63,657 nucleotides of DNA, taken from the NCBI GenBank assembly GCA_938015415.1, contig CALLPK010000007.1, positions 1-63,657 of the forward strand, written 5' to 3'. The DNA comes from an uncultured Saprospiraceae bacterium. GTDB taxonomy: Bacteria > Bacteroidota > Bacteroidia > Chitinophagales > Saprospiraceae. The notes under the pieces were generated by a model. It saw nothing but the letters and a program-made list of their open reading frames with translations, was not told where the DNA came from and ran no database searches. Positions 1 to 7,037 of this stretch are shown here, one piece after another. The number at the start of each line of letters is the position of its first letter. Within the stretch, counting starts at the first letter, position 1. The translations under genes were made by a program, and so were the position numbers.

Positions 1-156
1 GCAGTCAAGGGAGAGGTTGATGATGAAATTGAGTTTGCGGATGCGCTGGCGGAAGGGGAAGATGCGGACGACGACGATGGAAAAAAATGGTGGCAGTTTT
101 GGAAGAAAAAGAAAGAAAAGGAGAAACGAGAGAAAGAGGAGAAAGAAGGGCAATAG
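1..156 (+). CDS. C-terminal tail of an unknown protein (5' end outside window)
   Basis: Frame 1 is open from the first base to a TAG at 154-156. The 51 residues seen are an acidic stretch (D/E-rich, with DADDDD), then a WWQFW aromatic patch, then a lysine/glutamate-rich charged end. This is a typical disordered C-terminal tail and does not identify the protein. Another frame is open over 17-433 but gives an arginine- and tryptophan-rich translation unlike a real protein, so the frame-1 reading is preferred. No function can be assigned. Confidence 0.55.
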   Translation, partial: AVKGEVDDEIEFADALAEGEDADDDDGKKWWQFWKKKKEKEKREKEEKEGQ

Positions 157-811
157 GTGGACGATGGGCTTTTTTCTCGGCTGGCGTGTTTGGCTTTCGG
201 TGGGCGGACGATGGGCTGACAATTGGCTCTCTTTTGACGTGGGCTCTTCAATTGGTGAGGGGAGACGATGGGCTTTTTCCCTGATGACTTGTTTGGCTTT
301 CGGCGGGTGCTCTTTAAATGGTAAGGGTTGGCAATTGGTTTTAGTTAAGAACTCTTCTTTGTATTACCGCATTGACTACGACAGGACTGTTTTTCCTTCT
401 TTAGGCGAGGTTGCGCGCGGGGTTCTCCTTTAGGAGTTAGAGGTGCGCGTGGGCAAAATTTGGTAGTAGTTTTATTTAGAAAAATGGTCACCTTGACTAT
501 GATTGGAGCGATCATTTTTGTGTTGTGTATGACACGGGCTCTTCAATTGGTGAGGAGTGGACGATGGGCTTTCGGTGGGCTTTCTTTTGGCGCTTATTGT
601 AGGGAATGAGTTTTTGAAAAAGGAGACTTGCAATTATCCACCATGAATAGGTTTTAAGAATCGGCGTTGGAGTTCTAAATTGTTATCTCGAAATAATTCC
701 TTATTTTTGAAAAGTGCTTTTTTTCAGTATCCTTTTAAATGAAGATCACAGCGTCTGTTGTGGTCAGGTCATGCGAACGGTGCTTTCAGTAAGAAAACCA
801 GTTTCAAATAA
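157..811. repeat. Non-coding spacer with degenerate dispersed repeats
   Basis: No convincing gene lies here. Four copies of (G)GACGATGGGCT are seen at about 159-170, 206-217, 264-274 and 559-570. GGGCTCTTCAATTGGTGAGG occurs twice, at 241-260 and 535-554. TTTGGCTTTCGGYGGG occurs at about 189 and 292, with a shorter form near 568. The segment 157-600 is richer in G than its neighbours. It reads as a decaying repeat cluster; whether it is mobile, regulatory or a copied gene fragment is not decided by the sequence. Confidence 0.6.
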
Positions 812-1207
812 ATGAAAAAAGTAGAAGTGGTTGCCGGAATTATAAATTTTCAGGATCAGATTTTATGTGTTCAAAGGCCAAAAAATAAACGATCTTATAT
901 TTCTGAGAAATTTGAATTTCCGGGAGGAAAAATTGAAAAAGGAGAAACTAAAAAGGAAGCCCTGCAACGAGAATTACTCGAAGAACTGAATATTTCTACT
1001 CATATCAAATCCTTATACCTTACGGTGGTTCACGAATATCCGGACTTTGAATTAACCATGCATAGTTTTATTTGTGAAGTTGAAACCAAAGCACTTACCC
1101 TTAATGAGCATATAAGTCAGGAATGGTTGACCGTTGAGCAACTTAAAAAGTTGGATTGGGCGGCGGCGGACATTCCAATCGTAAATAAATTAGCATCGTA
1201 TGGATAA
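812..1207 (+). CDS. MutT/NudG-type Nudix nucleoside triphosphate pyrophosphohydrolase
   Basis: A 131-aa single-domain Nudix hydrolase. The Nudix box occupies residues 39-61: G39, E45, then R53-E54-L-L-E57-E58, fitting GX5EX7REUXEEXGU except that the usual Gly before the last hydrophobic residue is Asn60. The family hydrolyses (d)NTPs, often damaged ones such as 8-oxo-dGTP or modified CTP, to the monophosphate and pyrophosphate. Length and the start ATG fit the family. The stop overlaps by 8 nt a short ORF that begins at 1200, so this gene was probably the first of a coupled set. The exact substrate cannot be told from sequence. Confidence 0.88.
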   Translation: MKKVEVVAGIINFQDQILCVQRPKNKRSYISEKFEFPGGKIEKGETKKEALQRELLEELNISTHIKSLYLTVVHEYPDFELTMHSFICEVETKALTLNEHISQEWLTVEQLKKLDWAAADIPIVNKLASYG

Positions 1208-1609
1208 ACTCATCCAGATTTTCAATGCTAGTTTACAAACTGGTTTTGTCGATAAAACCATCTTGTCCAATCTCGATTACCAGCCTGAGTTATTGGTGAA
1301 TCCATGAACAAAATAATCCCAAATGGCTCCATCTGTTTATTTAAAAAATATACGGGAGGCAGTCGAAATGGAAAAATTGTTTTAGTAGAAAATATGGATA
1401 TTCAAGATCCTGACTTTAATTCCGCATTTACCATCAAGACCTATTCCAGTGAAAAAATAATCTCCGGAAATAGTTGGGAACATACGTCCATTATTTTAAG
1501 ACCCAACTCGTTTGATGATTCCTTTAAAAACATTGTTATCAACGAAGAAAATGGTAAGGAGATGAAAGTGGTCGGAGTATTCATTAAAGTTTTGGAAGGA
1601 ATAGAATAG
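1200..1609 (+). pseudogene. Remnant of a PLD-helicase/DUF3427-S24-type gene with large internal deletion
   Basis: Two short ORFs are coupled to the mutT-like gene. The first (1200-1307, 35 codons, ATG overlapping the mutT stop) reads MDKLIQIFNASLQTGFVDKT... and ends ...YQPELLVNP. That resembles the N-terminal start of large phospholipase-D-like/DEAD-helicase/DUF3427 proteins (GFID...YxPxLLxN). The second (1304-1609, 101 aa, ATGA overlap with the first, another frame) resembles the C-terminal LexA/S24-like domain: IPNGSICLF, GGSRNGKIVLV and an FTIKTY segment carrying the dyad lysine position. The serine half of the dyad is missing. The simplest reading is that several kilobases of helicase body were deleted, with a frame change near 1295-1320. 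The family match is from memory and is inference. Confidence 0.55.
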
Positions 1610-1621
1610 AAAAATAAAAAA

Positions 1622-2635
1622 TCACTTCTCTTTCTCTTCCGCCGCCATTTCCTTCTCTGCCTTCCATTTTGGTTTCGGAATTTCTTCCTCTTCCTTATTT
1701 GCGGGCCATCCTTCGCGCTGCTTTTTGCGGTCCCCATCCGTATCTTCCGTCTGATCGTGAAAGAGGTGAACTTGGGTTTCGTAAGGCATATCAATATTGG
1801 CGGCATCAAGTGATTTCTTAATAGCTGGAATTACCCGCGTCATCGTTTTTACTACGATTGATCGGTTGCTTTTGGTCCACCATCGAACCCGTAATGTTAC
1901 CCAACTCGCGGCCAGATCCCACGGTAATACATCAATTCCTTTTTCTTCCTCTACCCCTTCGATTCCCTGTAAAGATTTTTTCAAAACTTCGATCGCTTCG
2001 TCCATATCATCGCCGTAGCCGACGCCAATATCATACTGCGATCGAATGAATTCGTAAGCCGTATTCACCTTTACCGAATTGGTGTAAATTTGATTATTGG
2101 GAATTACGATTCGTTTTCCATCGTACGTTTTTATGATCGTGGCCCGGGTCTCGATTTTTTCTACCGTTCCCTCAAAATCATTCACCACAATCTGATCATC
2201 AATCTCAAACGGTTGACGGATCAAAATTAACAAACCGGCCAGCCAATTCTGTAAAATATCTTTAAATGCAAATCCAATCGCCACGGACGACACTCCTAAA
2301 CCAGCCACTAAATCACCCGGCTTCACACTCGGCAATATTGTCGTAATCCCCAGCATGATTCCCACCGCAATGGTGGTATACCGCACCAGTCCTCCCAGCA
2401 TGGCTCCTAAATTTTCGCGGTCTCTCTTTTTGGCAGCCTTGTAAATTAAGCTTTTAAACAGTTTTCCTAAAAAATAAAAAATGACAACAATAATGACCGC
2501 CACGACCATGTTGGGCAGTATTTTAACAAAGCCATCCACCCACGAATCAATCTTCTCCAGGAGCATACCCGGATTAACATCAATCTGATTGGGTGTATCT
2601 GTCGGTTGCTCAGCTTGTGCTTGTTGAAAAAACAT
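1622..2635 (-). CDS. mscS: Small-conductance mechanosensitive channel (MscS family)
   Basis: A 337-aa inner-membrane channel that opens on membrane tension and lets solutes out during hypo-osmotic shock. A polar N-terminal stretch (about residues 1-40) is followed by hydrophobic helices near 40-60 and 80-105. Then comes the pore-lining TM3 region with VAIGFAFKDILQNWLAG (about residues 138-155) and the beta domain QPFEIDDQIVV...GTVEKIETRAT...VIPNNQIYTNSV. The C-terminal tail is unusually charged (K/E/W-rich, about 40 residues). It lies 100 nt downstream of glycerate kinase on the same strand, so it may be read with that operon. An osmotic role fits the proposed compatible-solute theme upstream. 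Confidence 0.92.
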   Translation of the reverse strand: MFFQQAQAEQPTDTPNQIDVNPGMLLEKIDSWVDGFVKILPNMVVAVIIVVIFYFLGKLFKSLIYKAAKKRDRENLGAMLGGLVRYTTIAVGIMLGITTILPSVKPGDLVAGLGVSSVAIGFAFKDILQNWLAGLLILIRQPFEIDDQIVVNDFEGTVEKIETRATIIKTYDGKRIVIPNNQIYTNSVKVNTAYEFIRSQYDIGVGYGDDMDEAIEVLKKSLQGIEGVEEEKGIDVLPWDLAASWVTLRVRWWTKSNRSIVVKTMTRVIPAIKKSLDAANIDMPYETQVHLFHDQTEDTDGDRKKQREGWPANKEEEEIPKPKWKAEKEMAAEEKEK

Positions 2636-2735
2636 AGTATTGCGGAATTTGTTAGGAATGTTCCTAGAACGAGCGGTAGTTTAGTTTGTTCAAATTAGAA
2701 TGAAGTCCCGGCGGCAAATCATTTTTTCTTTTTAA

Positions 2736-3839
2736 TTATCTGAAAGAAAGCGTTGCTCCAATCTGCTCCAGATAAATCGCCGCGTCCCGCACCGCTAGCT
2801 CAACCGATCCTGCTCGTTCCAGTGCCGTATAAATATGGCGCAACCCTAAATTTTCTTTTTCTGCCGCAGATAGTCTTGATCCTCCAACTATGGCAATCAG
2901 TGGTTTACCGTATTGTTTACAAAGCGCTGCTACGCCGCCGACCACCTTACCATCCAGTGAGGTTTTATCCAGTTGGCCTTCCCCGGTAATTACCAAATCC
3001 GCCGATTGAATCTGCGTTTCTAAGTCTGTTAGTTTTTTAATAAATTCAAATCCATTTACTATTTCTACGTTAAAAAAACCAGACAGGCCCGCCGCAATTC
3101 CTCCGGCAGCACCTCCTCCGGGTAGCTCAGAAATAGATCGCCCCGTATGTTTTTCAATTAGCTGAGCTACGTGACGTAATCCACGATCAAGCAAATCAAC
3201 ATCTTCTTTGGTCGCTCCTTTTTGAGGTGCAAAAACATAAGCCGCTCCGTTCGGACCATACAACGGATTCGAAACATCACAAAGTATTTTTAAATTATCT
3301 AATTTAATTACTTTCCGTGTATCTAGCGTGGCGATATCCCGTAAATTTCCTCCGGCCGGGATGATTTCATTTTTATTTTTATTAAAAAAACGAACTCCAA
3401 GTTCGTGCGCAATACCCAATCCAGCATCCGTCGTACAGCTACCGCCCAGACCGAGTACCAGATTTGTTACCCCGGCCTCCAGCGCTGCTCGCATCATACG
3501 TCCCGTGCCGAGCGTCGTCGCCCGCAGTGGCTGCAGCGGTAAACCTTTTAGCAAAGCAATCCCGGAAGCCGCGGCTAATTCAAAATAAGCGGTATTCCCG
3601 TCTCGCAGATAGGGCGCCGTAATTAAATGTCCCAGCGGGTCAATGGTCGATTGATCAATAAAAGAAAGCTGCAATGCTTTTTCCAGCACGGCCAGCGTAC
3701 CATCCCCGCCATCGGCCAATGGAAGGATGACCGTGGTAGCATTTGGATATTTTTTTTTCAATCCTTTTGCTATCGAAGTATTTACACCAATGCTATCCAG
3801 CGAGCCTTTAAATTTATCACAAGCGAGCAGTATTTGCAC
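2736..3839 (-). CDS. glxK: Glycerate kinase (type 1, GlxK/GarK family)
   Basis: A 367-aa cytosolic kinase that phosphorylates D-glycerate with ATP. Family members form 2- or 3-phosphoglycerate, and the bacterial GarK/GlxK type gives 2-phosphoglycerate. The N-terminus LLACDKFKGSLDS, the ADGGDGT motif (about residue 44), LGLGGSCTTDAGLG (about residue 130) and PGGGAAGGIAAG (about residue 245) are all as in the family, and length is normal. It starts 12 nt after the symporter stop, so it is the third gene of the hydrolase-symporter-kinase operon. In that setting the glycerate released from a glycosylglycerate would enter lower glycolysis here. Confidence 0.95.
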   Translation of the reverse strand: MQILLACDKFKGSLDSIGVNTSIAKGLKKKYPNATTVILPLADGGDGTLAVLEKALQLSFIDQSTIDPLGHLITAPYLRDGNTAYFELAAASGIALLKGLPLQPLRATTLGTGRMMRAALEAGVTNLVLGLGGSCTTDAGLGIAHELGVRFFNKNKNEIIPAGGNLRDIATLDTRKVIKLDNLKILCDVSNPLYGPNGAAYVFAPQKGATKEDVDLLDRGLRHVAQLIEKHTGRSISELPGGGAAGGIAAGLSGFFNVEIVNGFEFIKKLTDLETQIQSADLVITGEGQLDKTSLDGKVVGGVAALCKQYGKPLIAIVGGSRLSAAEKENLGLRHIYTALERAGSVELAVRDAAIYLEQIGATLSFR

Positions 3840-3851
3840 TTATTTATTTTT

Positions 3852-5420
3852 TTAAAAAAATGACGGAAAGAAATAGCTAAACAGGATAATCCCGATCGTA
3901 AACGCAACGAGCGTCATCACTTTTATCGCATCAATATCAAAAGCAAATGGTTCAGTCGTCGCTTCGGTAGATTTCGCGGGAGTCTTCGTAACCAGACTTA
4001 CCACTACGGAAAATAATAAAGTAACAACCGCTCCAATAGCATTCCACCAAAACCAGAATACTTCCGGACAAAATTTCCATAAATATATATTTACCAAAAC
4101 ACCAGCTAACAATCCGGCGTTGGCACCAATATAATTCGTCCGACGGATTCCAACGGCCGCAATAAAAGTCGCGAAGATCGGCCCGTAAAAAACAGACCCA
4201 ACTTTATTGATCGCTTCAATTACCGTATCGGCGATATCTCCGGTATAAAATGCCAGAATAATACAGACGATTCCCCAGAACAAGGCCGCGTATTTTGAAT
4301 ACTGAACATATTTCTCATCCGGAAGCTGCTTGTCCCGGTTAAAAAAATCTTCAACCGTAGCCGCACTCAACGAGTTGATCGTAGAACTTAGGGAAGACAT
4401 CGCAGCGGAAAAAATCGCCACCATCAAAATTCCAATGATCCCATGCGGCAAATATTCCCGAATAAAAATTGGAATCATTAAATCAGGTTTATCCAGCGGA
4501 ATCAATTCCCGAAATTCGGGCATCGTCGCCACCATCGTACCAATAATCAACCCCATGATACAGTAGATCAGCGTAATCGGAAATCGCATCAGTCCATTAC
4601 AAAGTAATATTTTACGAACCGTTGACAGGTCCTTGGCGGAAAACAAACGTTGTACCTGACTTTGATCGGTACCATAATAAGATGCGTACAGAAAAAATCC
4701 TCCCAGTAACATCGGCCAAAATCCAAATTGATCGTCGTCCGCAAAACCATAAGCGTCAAAATTGATCACCGTGAGTCGATCTGCGTTTACGTTGGTCAGA
4801 AAATTCTCCCAGCCCCCCAAATAATAAATGCCACTACCTAAGCAGATCAGGATACCCAAAAAGAGAATACCCATTTGAATGACATCTCCGTACACGACTG
4901 CTTTCATTCCTCCTTGATAGGAATAAATTAAAGTCACCACTCCAATAATAATGATCGTGGCCCCCATCGGCATATCCATGACACTGGTCAAAATCAACGC
5001 CACCGTATAGATCATCACACTGGTGGCAAAACTGCGCGAGATTTGAAAAACCAGACTGAGTAATATACGGGTGGAACTGCTGTAGCGCCGTTCCAGATAT
5101 TCGTAGACACTCACAATCCCCATTTTAAACATCGGAGGAATCAAGAAAACCATCAAAAATAACATTGCCAACGGTACGGCAAATTCGTAGGTAAGCCACT
5201 TCATTCCACCGCCCGCTTTGAGTCCGACGAACGCCGGAGCAGAAATGAAACTAATCGCCGACAACTGCGTAGCCGCCGTACTGATGGACAAGGGAAACCA
5301 GTGAAAATCTTTTCCTCCCAGAAAATAGTCTTTTGCTAAACCCGAACTACTAAAGTATTTCCCCAACCACAAAAAACCAAGCACATAAATAATGATAACG
5401 ATGTAGTCCAGAAAATTCAT
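3852..5420 (-). CDS. Sodium:solute symporter (SSS family)
   Basis: A 522-aa integral membrane protein with about 13-14 predicted helices and no signal peptide. The N-terminal part has DYFLGGKDFHWFPLSISTAATQLSAISFISAPA, the TM1/TM2 sodium-binding region of SGLT-like carriers, and the YYGTDQSQVQRLFSAKD segment is the usual SSS signature. The substrate is not readable from sequence. Its start lies only 2 nt after the stop of the GH63-like hydrolase, and glycerate kinase follows by 12 nt. The inferred cargo is therefore a glycerate-containing solute such as mannosylglycerate or glucosylglycerate. A sugar or another osmolyte remains possible. Confidence 0.92.
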   Translation of the reverse strand: MNFLDYIVIIIYVLGFLWLGKYFSSSGLAKDYFLGGKDFHWFPLSISTAATQLSAISFISAPAFVGLKAGGGMKWLTYEFAVPLAMLFLMVFLIPPMFKMGIVSVYEYLERRYSSSTRILLSLVFQISRSFATSVMIYTVALILTSVMDMPMGATIIIIGVVTLIYSYQGGMKAVVYGDVIQMGILFLGILICLGSGIYYLGGWENFLTNVNADRLTVINFDAYGFADDDQFGFWPMLLGGFFLYASYYGTDQSQVQRLFSAKDLSTVRKILLCNGLMRFPITLIYCIMGLIIGTMVATMPEFRELIPLDKPDLMIPIFIREYLPHGIIGILMVAIFSAAMSSLSSTINSLSAATVEDFFNRDKQLPDEKYVQYSKYAALFWGIVCIILAFYTGDIADTVIEAINKVGSVFYGPIFATFIAAVGIRRTNYIGANAGLLAGVLVNIYLWKFCPEVFWFWWNAIGAVVTLLFSVVVSLVTKTPAKSTEATTEPFAFDIDAIKVMTLVAFTIGIILFSYFFPSFF

Positions 5421-5422
5421 AG

Positions 5423-6760
5423 TTAGCTGTTTAGAAAATCAATAATAGAAGAAGCTGTCCACGAAAAATTATTACCGCCGTATCCTTTGGTCAATTTGGT
5501 CACTTTGGATTTTTCCGCTTCAAAATATTCGTAAAAACCAAGTTTTTCTACCAGCGTAATCAGATCCGTTCGTACGATCTCCGCCAGCTCCGAATACCCG
5601 TATTTTTTCAGTCCGTGGTAAATCATCCAGTTCATTTGTGGCCAGATCGGACCGCGCCAATATCGCTTAGAATCAAAGAGCGGACTGTCTACGTCAAAAC
5701 TTGGACACAAATAAAAACCACGATCATGTAAATTTTGCAAATAATCTGCTATATATTTTGCTTGCACTTTGGTGGCCACCCCGGCAAACAAAGGAATAAT
5801 GCCACCAATCTCCCGGTAGAGGATCGGCTGTTGATTCCGTTGGTCGTAAGTTACAAAAAACTTTAAGTCTTCATTCCAGAATTTACTGGAAAAATTAGCC
5901 TTGCTTTTGGACTGCCATTCAGGGAGTTTTCCAGCATCCAGATGGAGCTTGCTGGCAATATTCAATAAAGCCTCGTTGGAACGAATCAGGATGGCATTCA
6001 TCATACAATCTTGTACTAAAAACGGACTTTCCCGCGCGATACCGGGACCATCATACCGGTGTTTTTTACCGAGTTCCAACAAGTATACATAGCGATCGTA
6101 CTGATCCTGCGTCGGTCGTTCCGAAGCATCCGCCAGAGAAGTATCCCGACGCGTATAGTCAGGGAGCGTTGCGTTGTCCAAATCAATGCCACCAAGTGGT
6201 TTGTCCCAGAGGGGAGAATTGTCCCGTCCGGATTCCCAGGGATGAAAGATAAAAAATAATCCTTCTTCCTCGGCATCGCGATAGGTGTAAAGAAACTCGT
6301 GGTATTTTAATAATTTTGGAAAAATGTTTTTTACAAAATTGACTACTTCTTCGTTTTCTGCTCCGTAAAGATCAAGTAGCGATTCCAGCACAAAACCAAA
6401 AACCGGAGGCTGGGTGATTCCAGAAGATTTAGGAAATTCGGGAGCACCGGGATTGACGGCACTGTTCCAGAAATTATAATTGGGAAAATAAGTTTTTTCA
6501 TTTTCACTATGAAAAAGAATATGCGGTAACATCCCGTTTTCCCATTGTCCCGAAAACATGGAGTTGATTTCTGTCATAGCACGGTCGAGGTCGTGATGCG
6601 CCAATCCGAGTGCGACAAAACCAGAATCCCAGTGCCATTGAAAGGGATAAAGTTTGCTGGTGGGAATGGTAAAACCGTCTTTCCAGTTTTGAGCGAGAAT
6701 TTTTCGGGCGTGGGAAATTAAATTCAAAATTTTGTTTTTTATCAGTATAACCATTTTCAC
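5423..6760 (-). CDS. GH63 mannosylglycerate/glucosylglycerate hydrolase-like enzyme
   Basis: A 445-aa (alpha/alpha)6-barrel glycosidase without signal peptide, hence cytosolic. Motifs seen: QWHWDSGFVALG (residues 41-52), GMLPHILF (76-83), SGITQPP (113-119), HPWESGRDNSPLWD (173-186), YWRGPIWPQMNW, and a C-terminal YGGNNFSWTAS. Asp180 in the SGRDNSP motif sits close to the general acid of characterised mannosylglycerate hydrolases, and the general base is expected among the Glu residues 411-416. Length matches that subfamily rather than large eukaryotic GH63. The genes that follow, a symporter (2-nt gap) and glycerate kinase, support cleavage of a glycosylglycerate to hexose and glycerate. A trehalase-like activity (GH37 relatives) is the main alternative. 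Confidence 0.82.
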   Translation of the reverse strand: MKMVILIKNKILNLISHARKILAQNWKDGFTIPTSKLYPFQWHWDSGFVALGLAHHDLDRAMTEINSMFSGQWENGMLPHILFHSENEKTYFPNYNFWNSAVNPGAPEFPKSSGITQPPVFGFVLESLLDLYGAENEEVVNFVKNIFPKLLKYHEFLYTYRDAEEEGLFFIFHPWESGRDNSPLWDKPLGGIDLDNATLPDYTRRDTSLADASERPTQDQYDRYVYLLELGKKHRYDGPGIARESPFLVQDCMMNAILIRSNEALLNIASKLHLDAGKLPEWQSKSKANFSSKFWNEDLKFFVTYDQRNQQPILYREIGGIIPLFAGVATKVQAKYIADYLQNLHDRGFYLCPSFDVDSPLFDSKRYWRGPIWPQMNWMIYHGLKKYGYSELAEIVRTDLITLVEKLGFYEYFEAEKSKVTKLTKGYGGNNFSWTASSIIDFLNS

Positions 6761-6876
6761 TTCTCAGCTCCAAGGTAAAGATTTTGTTCAATAGTTATTG
6801 AATATTTTTTAACAATTAAAAAAAATCTTCGTCGGAACGCTATCCGCCATTTTGTAGTTATGCTTCTGACATCAAG

Positions 6877-6914
6877 GGGTGATTACCAGGCAAGCGTAAT
6901 CACCCATTTTTTTT
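6877..6914 (+). terminator. Strong intrinsic terminator without an upstream gene
   Basis: GGGTGATTAC (877-886 of this kilobase) pairs perfectly with GTAATCACCC (896-905) over 10 bp with a 9-nt loop. After one A comes a run of eight T (907-914) on the + strand. Upstream the nearest gene points the other way and starts at 6760; the next + strand gene starts at 7038. It must therefore end a short transcript begun in the 6765-6875 interval, or act as a leader attenuator for 7038. See findings. Confidence 0.75.
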
Positions 6915-7037
6915 GATTCAAAGAAAAACAGATCTAATCATTTTGAATTTGGTAACCCAATTGTTTTTATATATCTTGACCACTAAGTAATTTTTCAAAA
7001 ACTACGATAACCCAAACCAAACCCTTAAAATGAAAAC

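Noticed and set aside
17-433. An open frame of 138 codons over the first spacer.
   Set aside because: The translation is Arg/Trp-rich without family features, overlaps a better frame-1 tail (1-156) and the repeat cluster.
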